Shown: positions 53,367 through 62,771 of the stretch, piece after piece | Layout: each line of letters begins with the position of its first letter | Position numbering within the stretch: position 1 is the first letter of the stretch | NCBI GenBank assembly: GCA_040307645.1 | Contig: JAWRJF010000096.1 | Location: 13,786-77,785 of the forward strand | Reading direction: 5' to 3' | Source of the DNA: JAVXAG01 sp040307645 | Lineage (GTDB): Bacteria; Bacillota; Clostridia; Peptostreptococcales; Anaerovoracaceae | Length of the DNA stretch: 64,000 bases | Position numbers and translations under genes: made by a program | Notes under the pieces: generated by a model | Database searches by the model: none | What the model saw: the letters and a program-made list of their open reading frames with translations, nothing else | Told to the model about the DNA's origin: nothing

Positions 53367-54074
53367 TCATAAATAAAGTATTTGCCCCAGCTGCCATAAA
53401 AATACCATATATATTACACTACTTATTGCAATGTATGGCACCATAGGCTTTAAGTCATTCTTTTTCGCTCTCTTTGTAGCAAGTTGCCATACAAAATGAC
53501 CTGCACTGATCAAAGTTGTCAAGACAAATATTATTAGTATTCCCACTGAGCCTGTTACTAGTCCAAGACTAGCAAAAAGCTTAATATCACCGCCTCCAAT
53601 AGAATCTCTCTTATACATTATTTTAGAAATTATTGCAATGAAGAGCATTATTCCAAATCCAATTAGACCTCCATAAAGTGACTCTTTCCAGTCGTAATGA
53701 AAAGAAATAAATCCTATAGAGATTAATGCCAAAAAAACTGTCATCTGATCGGGTATTATCATGTATTTTATATCTGCAATAGACATCTCTAGCAAAACCC
53801 ATGACGCTATCATTACCGCTATTCCATATCTCATATCTTCCCTAAAAAGGAAAAGTCCCATAGTTACAAAAACTATGGTAAATGCCATCTTCCACGGTGT
53901 ACTTTTTATCCTTTGACATGTAGGATGCAGAAGCTCTTCCGAAGGTTTTTCTCCATAATCACACAACCAGCTCCCCGGCATTTTATTAAAGAAATAAACC
54001 GCACCATTTCCAAGAATAATCCCCATAAAAATAGCTACGACTGATTTAATTAAAATTGTAACTATATATGTCAT
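53367..54074 (-). CDS. A24-family prepilin peptidase-like protein
   Basis: The 235-residue polytopic membrane aspartyl protease has both catalytic Asp motifs: ADIKYMIIPDQMT (about residue 100) and IGGGDIKLFASLG (GxGD, about 160). The N-terminal region keeps FFNKMPGSW but lacks the paired CxxC zinc motifs and the methyltransferase half of classical PilD. It may process a type IV pilin or pseudopilin; no pilin gene is in the window. Confidence 0.85.
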   Translation of the reverse strand: MTYIVTILIKSVVAIFMGIILGNGAVYFFNKMPGSWLCDYGEKPSEELLHPTCQRIKSTPWKMAFTIVFVTMGLFLFREDMRYGIAVMIASWVLLEMSIADIKYMIIPDQMTVFLALISIGFISFHYDWKESLYGGLIGFGIMLFIAIISKIMYKRDSIGGGDIKLFASLGLVTGSVGILIIFVLTTLISAGHFVWQLATKRAKKNDLKPMVPYIAISSVIYMVFLWQLGQILYL

Positions 54075-54140
54075 TTATCTCTCCTTGATATTATTTGGTT
54101 TATTATAACATATTCCATAGTCATTATACAGTCTCATGTT

Positions 54141-54173
54141 AAAAGGAGCTAGACTTAAAGCCCAGCTCCTTTT
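54141..54173 (-). terminator. Terminator of the giant surface protein gene
   Basis: On the minus strand AAAAGGAGCT...AGCTCCTTTT forms a 10-bp stem with a U-rich 3' side (AGCTCCTTTTAACA), starting within two bases of the stop codon. Confidence 0.85.
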
Positions 54174-54174
54174 T

Positions 54175-57100
54175 TTATTTAGCAATTCTATAAGTTAGTT
54201 TTGAAGATTTGGTATATACTTTCTTGCCGTCTACGGTTCTATAGCCGCGCACCTTATAATAGTATATCTGGCCTTTCTTTACTGCTGTATTTTTATAAGT
54301 TCTCTTGGCTGTTGTCCTAACCACCTTGTATTTTCCATTCTTCTTTGTTGCACGGTATACTTTATAGCCATCTACCTTATAGCCTTTTGACTTTGTCCAT
54401 CTTACTATGATAGCACCTTTTTTAGCCTTTGATTTGACTGAGATTTTTGTTGCCTTAATGCCTTTAATTATCTTGGCATTTTTTTCAGATGCTATCTGCT
54501 CATCTGTCTTAAGTCCAAGAGCATCTGCATCTACTAATGCAAACCAACTGAAGTGTGTTGTATCAAACTGATAGTAGTCTTTATTCCCTGATTTTATCAC
54601 TTTCCCTTCCATCTGTGTCAGTTTATTATCTGCATCGATGTAAACCACTGCAACATTCTTGTCTTTCAGTGCTGAAGGTATAGGGAGTTCAGCTGTTACC
54701 TTACCATTGAAGTTGGTGATTTTATCAGTTCCTGATTTTACGATTAGGTTATATAGTAATGCATTGTCACCAATAAGTTTCTTCTGGTCGTCTGTCAGCT
54801 TAGTTTCCTTGGTTACTTGGATTATTACTGTTGAACCTTTGCCTTCTTCACTAATCTGTTTCAAAGTAGTCTGATCTATTGTGATATCGCCGTTTTCTGT
54901 CTTAAGCGTTACTGCTGCTGCAGTATCCTTAGCAATACTTCCGATGGTTGCCTTTGGTAGTTCAAGAACAACATTTTCAACTCCCTTGGTATCAGTTGCT
55001 GCCACATTAAGCACTATTTTTGATGCTTTGTTTGCTACTGCCTGTTTAATTGCTTCTGCTGCAATTTTATCATCAACTGTAACCTTTGCATATGCACCAT
55101 TTACATTAACCTTGGTTGGAGCCGTTGTGATTGCTGAACCAACATTTCCCGAAGTGTTAACCATTGTCTTATCTTCAGTTGGCTTACTCCACGCATCTGA
55201 GCCTTGCTCAACTGTGTAGTCATCAGTGAAGTGGAATATGATATCGTCTCCATCATTTACAAATTTGGAGGCCACTCCTACTTCAGGATGAAGTCCATTA
55301 ACCGTATACATCCAGCCCGAGTTAGAACTTTCATTCCCAAACTCACCAAGTTCTATTCCGTTATGTGTAACTGAATAAATATATGTTCCGTATTGCGATC
55401 CCCTGCTGTTAAATCTTACCTCACTGTGTTTTGCCTGAACTGCCTGCATAACATCCCATACTGTTGCATTCACATCAACAATACAAGATTCACGAGGGAG
55501 CCATGTTTGAAGGTTGTTTGCTTTAAGTGTATGAATTATTGCACCATCCTTTGAACAGTCATGTATTTCATCACCTAATAAAGTGAAATACACTGTAACT
55601 TTGTTTGGATCTGATTCAACAGGACGAATCTTAACAGCAACTTCAAGTTCAAGCTTTGCTGCACCGTATGAAAGCATAACCTTTTGTATCTCATGTTTAC
55701 CACTGTGATAACCTGTTATTTTTACATTGTCCTTGCCTGTTCCTATCGTTGGATGTGTTTCGGTTCCATCTGTCCACTTTGCTGAAAGCGTAACACCTTC
55801 CGGCAGTTTGAACGGATCGCCTACATAAAATTCTTTATTGTTCCACTCACCATTTATGGTTAGTTCATAGCAAATTTTATCTGGTACATCAGCTGTCCCC
55901 TTTGCCAGATTGTCCTTATCCTTCCCAATTGGGTCATCCACACGATTATACTGTGCTTTCCAACCACAACCATAAACTTCAGGGCAATCAGAAACGCCTT
56001 TTTCAGTGTTTATATATGTAGTTCCCTCTGTTCTTGTAGGTTTTGCATAGTTAGTATCTATATACTTCACTGCACCAATGCCACTTTTTGCACCACAGTC
56101 AGTCTTGTAAAAATTCCCTGCAATATTATCATATTTATTTAAGCTATCGTAAAATCCAATAATGCCTCCTACATTTGACTTTCCGGAAACCTTTCCGGTG
56201 AAAACATTTCCTACAATTGAATGTGGATCCCATGACTGGGCAACATATAAGTCTCCACCTGTGATTCCCCCTACATTATTGGCTCCGTTAATATTACCAT
56301 CTGATGAACAATTAATAATAGTAGGTCGCAATCCATTTGGCGCAGATGCATTCTGGTATCCTCCGCCAATGATTCCTCCAACGTTATTTCCTGTTGCTTC
56401 TACAGTTCCATGAAACTTACTGCTTTTTACTGTGCATTCACCCAAAGCATTATCCATTGTTCCTACTATTCCACCAACGTAGTTAACACCTTTAACCGTT
56501 GCGTAGCTCTCACAATTTTCAATTTTACAGATAGCACGCCCGGCAAATGTACCTATCTCACTTTGAGTTCCATCATACCCGATTATAACCCCTTCTTCGG
56601 CAGTACAGTTACGTATTGTTACTTCAAATCCTGCACTGCAGCCTGCAAATCCATTTATGGAAATATCTATACATGTTCCGATAAGACCAGATTTCAAAGT
56701 CTTTGTCCCACTTAAAAGCCTTACGTTATCAATTACTATTGCACTTCCTTGAAGTTTTACGCCCTTATAGTTATTTACAAGGCCATATCCATTGATTTCT
56801 TCGCCATATATTTTCAGATTTTTCACGGTTGCGCCCTTGATGTAGCCCAATAACGGTTGTTCGCCCTTAGGTACGGTTAAGGTGTGTCCGTCACCATCAA
56901 TAATGCCGGAGAAAGCATTTAGATTTGCATCACCTTCAACAAAACTGGTTCCGTTCTTGGTGCATCCAATAGGCTTCCAATTATTAGGTAAGGTTATATC
57001 GTCAGTTAATTTAAAGTATTTGCCATTGAAGTTCTCACCACTTGCAGTATATGCAGAAAGCTGATTGAGGTCGTCACCTGTCTTCAGTAAATAAGGGCTA

Positions 57101-59061
57101 GTTTCTGTTCCAGAGCCTTCTAATCCTGTTCCATTATCAACAACCTGGATCGAAGACACTGCAGAATTAACTGATCCCACCTTGCCATCTTTTATGCTTT
57201 GAATCTGACAATAATACTTGTAAATAGTTGTTTTATCTTGTGTAGGGGTTAAGGTTGATGTGCACCCATCGGTATTGGTTATTATTGTTGACGGTACACG
57301 CTTATATCCTGTTCCATCATCATAGTACCAACTGAATACAAGTTGCATATTTTTATCTTCTTTTACAGTGACAGAAATGTCCTTTGCAGTCTGTCCCTTG
57401 ATTACAGTACCGCTCTGCGGCTGAGTTGTGATTTCAGCAGGAGTACCTGCGCCATCCTGATAATTATATATAATTATCGTACCAGCATCAGACCATATCT
57501 TTTTTGTCTGATCATTTATATTAATGCGCTCCCACTGTTCTTGAGTTCCTCTAAATCCAATCCATTTTGGCTTTACGCTCATTGACACGTCCTGATAGCT
57601 TTCCAAGCAAGCAGGCAAAATTAGTTCTCTAATAGAACTTGGTCCATTATTAAATGTATTATTAACTATGGTTTTTGTGCCCTTAAACTCAACAGACTCT
57701 AGATTAGAGCATCCTCTAAACATCATACTCTGGGTTTTAGAATAATTTTCCGGAAATTCTATATTTCTAATTCCCTGCATCCCGCTTATAGCAGACTTCA
57801 TAATCCCACCAACAGACGTTAATTCTTTAGGGAGATTAATTTCCTCGATTGCGATACAGTTATCTAACATTTTATCCGGCAATATTTTCAAACTGTCAGG
57901 CAGTGATATTTTTTTCAAATTAGAGCATCCAGAGAACAAGAACATTCCATATTTTACATCTGAATCCTTTTCCAGTACAACTTCTTCAAGTGATTTACAA
58001 CCATTAAACGCACTGGACCCCAAATTTGTAACTGTTGCAGGGATTGTAATTTTTCCGGAAATAGCAGTATCTGAGAAGGCAGCAATTCCAATTGAGGTCA
58101 ATGATGCCGGAAATGAAACACCTGTTATATTGCTATATTTAAAAGCTGAATCAGCAACAGATGTTATTCCCTCAGGAATACAATATTCCCCACTTACTGT
58201 TGGCAAAACGAGAACAATTTCTTTACCAATATCCGTATTTTTGTATACAGTTCCTTTATCTATGTAACAATTGCCCCCTTTAGCTATGGTTACATTATTC
58301 AATAGTTTGCATCCAATAAGAGCCCCTATTCCTCCAATCGAGCTGAAAGTTGATGGAAGGTTAAGCGTTTCTAAATTATCATCGCCTTCGAACTGACCTT
58401 TAGATAATTGATCAATACCCTCAGCTAATGTTACTGTTTTCAGCGCTGTACATCCAGAAAATGATTTTTCACCTGTTTTGCATGGAATTGTAATTTCTGT
58501 AAGTGCAGAGCAGTTTGAAAAGCTGTAATTGCCCAATTCATTAACAGTGGCTGGAATGTTTATATCCCTTAACTTCCTGTCATTTTGAAATGCAGCTATA
58601 TCAATTGATTTCAAGCCGTTAGGAAGCATTACTTTTATTAATTCCCCGTTTTCCGAAAAGGCATTTGCTCCAATTGAAGTAACTCCAGTAGAAATAGTTA
58701 CCTCTATAAGGTTAGGGCAACTATTAAAAGCGTATTCTCCAACAGTATTGACACCTTCTCCAATAGTTACAGTTTTTATATCCTCTCTATGTTTTTCCAT
58801 CCAAGGTGCTGATGCATTTCTTGAATAGTCTTTCATTTGTCCATTCTCAGCACTAGAATTTTTTGTAACTTCTAGTCTGCCCTTACTATCCAGCGACCAT
58901 TCAATGTTTTCATCAGTGCCGGAATCCACAGTGGTTATCTGTGTTTCGTCTGCATATGCTTTATCCAACTCCCAGCTTCCGATACCAAGTCCTGTAAAGA
59001 CCATGGTCAATGCAAGAATCAAAGTAAGTATGCAGTTGACACGTTTATTTTTCATGTTCAT
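54175..59061 (-). CDS. Giant BspA-like surface protein with DUF4430 (transcobalamin-like) domain
   Basis: The 1628-residue exported protein has a signal peptide (1-36, ending KAYA). Leucine-rich BspA/LRR_5 repeats span about 75-530 (NVNTVGEYAFNSCPNLIEV-type units) and an Ig-like domain about 548-640. GLUG-type repeats lie at about 655-1020 (NVGGIIGG, NVGGITGG) and a second Ig-like domain at about 1070-1150. DUF4430, the transcobalamin-like C-terminal family, covers about 1155-1285, ending SGWMYTVNGLHPEVGVASKF. A beta-rich domain follows, then a basic FN3-like repeat (1540-1628). No LPXTG or SLH motif is seen. The leader holds a cobalamin riboswitch, so cobalamin binding is the leading hypothesis; adhesion is the alternative. 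Confidence 0.92.
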   Translation of the reverse strand: MNMKNKRVNCILTLILALTMVFTGLGIGSWELDKAYADETQITTVDSGTDENIEWSLDSKGRLEVTKNSSAENGQMKDYSRNASAPWMEKHREDIKTVTIGEGVNTVGEYAFNSCPNLIEVTISTGVTSIGANAFSENGELIKVMLPNGLKSIDIAAFQNDRKLRDINIPATVNELGNYSFSNCSALTEITIPCKTGEKSFSGCTALKTVTLAEGIDQLSKGQFEGDDNLETLNLPSTFSSIGGIGALIGCKLLNNVTIAKGGNCYIDKGTVYKNTDIGKEIVLVLPTVSGEYCIPEGITSVADSAFKYSNITGVSFPASLTSIGIAAFSDTAISGKITIPATVTNLGSSAFNGCKSLEEVVLEKDSDVKYGMFLFSGCSNLKKISLPDSLKILPDKMLDNCIAIEEINLPKELTSVGGIMKSAISGMQGIRNIEFPENYSKTQSMMFRGCSNLESVEFKGTKTIVNNTFNNGPSSIRELILPACLESYQDVSMSVKPKWIGFRGTQEQWERININDQTKKIWSDAGTIIIYNYQDGAGTPAEITTQPQSGTVIKGQTAKDISVTVKEDKNMQLVFSWYYDDGTGYKRVPSTIITNTDGCTSTLTPTQDKTTIYKYYCQIQSIKDGKVGSVNSAVSSIQVVDNGTGLEGSGTETSPYLLKTGDDLNQLSAYTASGENFNGKYFKLTDDITLPNNWKPIGCTKNGTSFVEGDANLNAFSGIIDGDGHTLTVPKGEQPLLGYIKGATVKNLKIYGEEINGYGLVNNYKGVKLQGSAIVIDNVRLLSGTKTLKSGLIGTCIDISINGFAGCSAGFEVTIRNCTAEEGVIIGYDGTQSEIGTFAGRAICKIENCESYATVKGVNYVGGIVGTMDNALGECTVKSSKFHGTVEATGNNVGGIIGGGYQNASAPNGLRPTIINCSSDGNINGANNVGGITGGDLYVAQSWDPHSIVGNVFTGKVSGKSNVGGIIGFYDSLNKYDNIAGNFYKTDCGAKSGIGAVKYIDTNYAKPTRTEGTTYINTEKGVSDCPEVYGCGWKAQYNRVDDPIGKDKDNLAKGTADVPDKICYELTINGEWNNKEFYVGDPFKLPEGVTLSAKWTDGTETHPTIGTGKDNVKITGYHSGKHEIQKVMLSYGAAKLELEVAVKIRPVESDPNKVTVYFTLLGDEIHDCSKDGAIIHTLKANNLQTWLPRESCIVDVNATVWDVMQAVQAKHSEVRFNSRGSQYGTYIYSVTHNGIELGEFGNESSNSGWMYTVNGLHPEVGVASKFVNDGDDIIFHFTDDYTVEQGSDAWSKPTEDKTMVNTSGNVGSAITTAPTKVNVNGAYAKVTVDDKIAAEAIKQAVANKASKIVLNVAATDTKGVENVVLELPKATIGSIAKDTAAAVTLKTENGDITIDQTTLKQISEEGKGSTVIIQVTKETKLTDDQKKLIGDNALLYNLIVKSGTDKITNFNGKVTAELPIPSALKDKNVAVVYIDADNKLTQMEGKVIKSGNKDYYQFDTTHFSWFALVDADALGLKTDEQIASEKNAKIIKGIKATKISVKSKAKKGAIIVRWTKSKGYKVDGYKVYRATKKNGKYKVVRTTAKRTYKNTAVKKGQIYYYKVRGYRTVDGKKVYTKSSKLTYRIAK

Positions 59062-59276
59062 TTAAATTTCCTTTTCCTCTCTTTCTTTTATATTTTTTGT
59101 CTATATCAAAGGTGCACTTATTTATGTGTCGCCTGAAGTCTGTTTAATGCAGAAGATTTCCTGCAGAATACTATTTACAGTGTTTCATTTCACGATCCTA
59201 ACCGTTTTCTCAGCACTATGTTCCTAGTATATAAATCTTACTTATGTGGCAGTTTCAATTTCTTGATGGATCCAAT

Positions 59277-59323
59277 AAAAAAAGCGAATGTTTTTGCAGC
59301 TACTGCCGCCCACATCCGCTTTT
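59277..59323 (-). terminator. Second terminator-like hairpin in the surface-protein leader
   Basis: On the minus strand AAAGCGGATGT...ACATTCGCTTT (one G-U pair) is followed by TTTTATTGG. It lies downstream of the hairpin at 59339 and 216 bp before the surface-protein start. Confidence 0.75.
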
Positions 59324-59338
59324 GTTAATGATAAAGAA

Positions 59339-59364
59339 AAAGCGATGACAATAATCATCGCTTT
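59339..59364 (-). terminator. First terminator in the leader, likely riboswitch expression platform
   Basis: On the minus strand the 10-bp perfect stem AAAGCGATGA / TCATCGCTTT is followed by TTTCTTT. It lies about 87 bp after the conserved 3' end of the cobalamin riboswitch. Confidence 0.8.
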
Positions 59365-59450
59365 CATAACATCGTAAAAATTCGGGCCTACCCCTTTAGT
59401 ATTCCCTTATTTTTGGCGCCCATGGTATTGTAATATTTACAACATCATAA

Positions 59451-59700
59451 GTTTGTAGGTCTTCTGACTTATACGTTCAGATGCTTACCACATCAGCGCA
59501 TAATCCCCGCCTTCTCTCCGGGCCATTACAGCCCTTCCAATGACCGGCTTTCGCCGTATGCAAATTCTGCACAGGAGTCATACTTCGTACTTACAGCTAC
59601 TTAACCTGTAGATATTATATCTCTATATAACATCTTCCAAGCACGTGTTCAGGACTCTCACCTGATTCCCTTGTTCAGCAAGAACAAGAATGCGTGTCCA
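59451..59700 (-). promoter_or_regulatory. Cobalamin (AdoCbl-type) riboswitch in the surface-protein leader
   Basis: Conserved blocks of the cobalamin aptamer are present in order on the minus strand: AAGGGAATCAGGTGAGAGTC (GGGAA...GGTG...TCC), GTAGCTGTAAGTA (the CCGCxACTGTAA equivalent), TGACTCCTG, GGAGAGAAGGCGGGG (the GGGAAGG box) and AAGTCAGAAGACCTAC (the AGTCAGGAGACCTGCC 3' box). A promoter lies upstream and two terminators downstream, then the giant surface protein. No other gene lies between, so that gene is the only candidate target. Confidence 0.92.
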
Positions 59701-59805
59701 AATCAAAATTCGGGTCGCGCATATGCCACAAAAGCCATAGTAATATTCATTTAAAACATATCTGTAGTCTCCTAAAACCACATGAAATTTCTAATATTTT
59801 TCTAT

Positions 59806-59834
59806 ATATTACCATAATTTCATCGTAAAATCAA
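59806..59834 (-). promoter_or_regulatory. Sigma-A promoter of the cobalamin-riboswitch leader
   Basis: On the minus strand TTGATT (59834-59829), a 17-bp spacer and TAATAT (59811-59806) precede the riboswitch by about 100 bp. The remaining 145 bp to the permease start shows no other clear signal. Confidence 0.65.
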
Positions 59835-59979
59835 CACACAGAGATAAATACTCATAATATTATAAACGAGATTTGATAATGTATTAACTTTTGAAGAAAT
59901 TTATTTTTTTCCACTCTTTATGCATAAATTTGTACCTTCTACTCATATTAAATATAATTAGCAGAAAGGATTTTTTATA

Positions 59980-61425
59980 ATGGGTGAAAACAACGTAAAT
60001 GGAAATCATGGTCTAGGCTTATTTAAACTTACAGCCTTTGCAATCGGAACCACACTTGCTAGCGGTATATTTAGCGTGTCCTCAGATTTAGCTTCAAATG
60101 GCTCCGGAACTCTTGCTGTACTTATAGGCTGGACCATTGCCGGTATAGGCATGTATTCTCTTAGTATGTGCTTCTATCGTCTTAGTATTGTAAGGCCAGA
60201 TTTAAAAAGTGGTATATTTAGTTATGCAAAAGAGGGGTTTGGCGATTATATTGGCTTTAACTCTGCATGGGGTTATTGGGTAAGTGCCATCCTGTCACAA
60301 GTATCTTTTGCAACTCTTTTATTTGCTGCGGTTGGGTATTTTATCCCGGCTTTCGGAGATGGCAACAATGCATTATCAATAATATCTGCTTCTATACTTC
60401 TCTGGGTTTTTACTATATTTATTTTAGGTGGTGTTCAACAGGCGGTTACAATAAACACCATTATTGTAATAGCAAAAATAATTCCTATAGTTGTATTTAT
60501 TGTAGCAATTATTCTCTTCAGCGCCTTTGATCTAGATATCTTTCTTTCAAATTTTCGAGGCCAAGATACAGGGTTACCGTTAAGTACTCAGGTATTGGAA
60601 ACGACCTATACAACTGTATGGATTTTTACCGGTATAGAAGGAGCCGTGGTTATTTCAGGAAGGGCAAAGAATACGGCAATTGCAGGTAGGGCTACTGGAC
60701 TTTCCTTCTTCAGCCTTCTAGTTTTGTATGTTGCTATTTCGGTATTAAGCATGGGGGTACTGCCTAGAAATGAATTGGCAACACTTCCAAATCCAGGAAT
60801 GGCTGCACTTCTTTCCCAAGCTGTTGGGCCATGGGGAGCTATAGTAATAAACATCGGTGTTGTAATATCTATTGGTGGAGCAATGTTTTCTTATACAATT
60901 CTTACAGCAGATTGTGCCTTTGCACCTGCAACTATGAAATGTTTCCCCAAATTTTTATCACAAGAAAACAGCAAAAGGGCTCCAATTACTGCACTACTTA
61001 CTACAGCCTTTATTGTCCAGCTGTTTTTAATAATAGTATATTTTCAAAAGTCAACCTATCAGGTATGCTATACCCTTGCAACCAGTGCAATAATGATTCC
61101 TTTTCTTCTATCTGCACTTTATTGCCTGAAGTTTACAATAAATAACATGAAGTACACCGGCCACCCTGCCAGTATAAAGATTTGGATTATTTCTATTCTA
61201 GGCTCCCTCTATGGAGCATGGTTATTAATAGCCACAGGAGTAGAAAACATATTAATATCCGCACTTCTTTATGGTCCTGGTGTTTTCTTCTACGCCTGGA
61301 GTCGCCTTGAGAATAAACAAAAACTTTTGCCTACTGCTCTGGATCTACTGACTTTTATCGCTATTATAGTTGGCTTTATTTTTTCTGTAATCCTAATCGG
61401 CAATGGAAAGATATCTTTATTTTAA
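59980..61425 (+). CDS. APC-family amino acid permease/antiporter (ArcD-like)
   Basis: The 481-residue protein has about 12-13 membrane helices. The first helix, KLTAFAIGTTLASGIFSVSS, has the broken-helix GxxxSGIF substrate loop of APC carriers, and WIFTGIEGAVVISGRAK is typical of the basic amino acid/polyamine antiporter branch. Lysine or ornithine exchange would fit this organism, but specificity is inferred. AGAAAGGA precedes the ATG. It is divergent from the riboswitch leader and followed by a symporter gene. Confidence 0.88.
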   Translation: MGENNVNGNHGLGLFKLTAFAIGTTLASGIFSVSSDLASNGSGTLAVLIGWTIAGIGMYSLSMCFYRLSIVRPDLKSGIFSYAKEGFGDYIGFNSAWGYWVSAILSQVSFATLLFAAVGYFIPAFGDGNNALSIISASILLWVFTIFILGGVQQAVTINTIIVIAKIIPIVVFIVAIILFSAFDLDIFLSNFRGQDTGLPLSTQVLETTYTTVWIFTGIEGAVVISGRAKNTAIAGRATGLSFFSLLVLYVAISVLSMGVLPRNELATLPNPGMAALLSQAVGPWGAIVINIGVVISIGGAMFSYTILTADCAFAPATMKCFPKFLSQENSKRAPITALLTTAFIVQLFLIIVYFQKSTYQVCYTLATSAIMIPFLLSALYCLKFTINNMKYTGHPASIKIWIISILGSLYGAWLLIATGVENILISALLYGPGVFFYAWSRLENKQKLLPTALDLLTFIAIIVGFIFSVILIGNGKISLF

Positions 61426-61436
61426 ACTAATATCAT

Positions 61437-61490
61437 ACTGCCCTTTTTAATCACATATATTATAAAAATATGTAATTAAGGAGGGCAGTT
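61437..61490 (+). promoter_or_regulatory. Long hairpin enclosing the ribosome-binding site of the DAACS gene
   Basis: ACTGCCC-TTTTTAAT-(C)-ACATA (61437-61457) pairs with TATGTAATTAAGGAGGGCAGT (quoted in parts: TATGT at 61469, AATTAAGGAGGGCAGT to 61489), about 21 pairs with two G-U pairs and one mismatch. The Shine-Dalgarno AAGGAGGG is inside the stem and the ATG follows one base later. No U run follows, so this looks like translational control rather than a terminator. Confidence 0.65.
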
Positions 61491-62740
61491 ATGTCTAATT
61501 TAAACAAAAGCTCTATATGGAAGAGCTATCGTTTTCCTTTTATTCTCCTTGGCGCAATAATTTTAGGTTGTATTATTGGATGGCTATCTCCAAACTTTGC
61601 TCTAAAACTTTCTCCTTTTGGAGATATCTTCATCAATCTTATGTTCACAGCAGTTGTTCCTTAGTTTTTTTATCAGTATCCAGCGCCGTATCTAATATGG
61701 TTGACTTGAAGCGACTTGGGAAAATTCTCAAAAATCTTTTATTGACTTTTGTTGTAACCGGAGCCATTGCATCAATAATAATTCTGATTATGGTTAAGCT
61801 ATTTCCCCCTGCACAAGGTGTCACTATTTCATTAGAAAGCGGTGCTTTAGAAGAAATCAGCATAGGGAGTGCTATAGTTAATGCTGTTACCGTCTCTGAT
61901 TTTTCAGAAATACTTACACGTTCTCATATGCTACCACTAATCTTATTCTCCATTTTCTTTGCAATTTGTGTTACTTTAACTGATAAATCAGGAAAAATAA
62001 GTAGAGCTCTAGATAAATTAAATCAAGTGTTTATGAAAATGGTTAATTTAATAATGTATTATGCTCCTATTGGGCTAGGATGCTATTTTGCAAGCCTGGT
62101 TGCAAACTATGGACCACAGTTAGTTGGATCCTATGCAAGAGCAATGGCTGTTTATTATCCAATATGTATTGCTTATTTCTTTATTGCCTTTTTTGCATAC
62201 TCTTACTGGGCAGGAAATGGCATGGATGGAGTTAGAGTCTTTTTTAAAAATATTTTTAATCCAGCCGTGACTTCTCTTGCAACTTGTTCTTCCCTGGCTA
62301 CCCTTCCTGTAAACCTTGCTTCTACGGAAAAAATGGGTGTAAAAAAAGATATCAGAGATATCGTCCTCCCTTTAGGCGCTACTATGCATATGGATGGAAC
62401 CTGTCTCTCTTCTATACTTAAAATTTCTTTCTTGTTCGGTATCTTCGGTCAAGATTTTTCCGGTATAGGTACTTACTTTACAGCAGTACTAATTTCAATT
62501 CTAGGAGGTGTTGTAATGTCAGGTGTACCAGGTGGTGGTTTAATTGGAGAAATGCTAATATGTAATATTTATGGTTTCCCACCTGAAGCTTTCCCAATAA
62601 TCGCAGCAATAGGCTTCTTAGTGGATCCACCTGCAACCATGGTTAATGCTTCTGGAGATGCCGTAGCAGCAATGATGGTTGAAAGATTAACAGAGGGAAA
62701 AGATTGGTTGAAAAAGAGTTTAAATGAGAGTAAACTTTAA
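61491..62740 (+). pseudogene. Dicarboxylate/amino acid:cation symporter (DAACS), frameshifted
   Basis: Translation from the ATG at 61491 (GGAGGG upstream) gives MSNLNKSSIWKSYRFPFILL... for 57 codons to FTAVVP and then meets TAG at 61662. One extra T would restore CCT TTA GTT (VVPLVFLSVSSAVSNM) and the remaining frame runs intact to 62740. It has the DAACS hallmarks: a Ser-rich loop with SLATCSSLATLPVNL, then PLGATMHMDGT, and GVPGGGLIGEM. The full protein would be about 416 residues, resembling Na+-coupled glutamate/aspartate or serine carriers. A single missing base suggests a recent inactivation, a phase-variable event or a sequencing error. Confidence 0.85.
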
Positions 62741-62771
62741 AGTATAAACCATTTATAAATATGGAGGAGTA

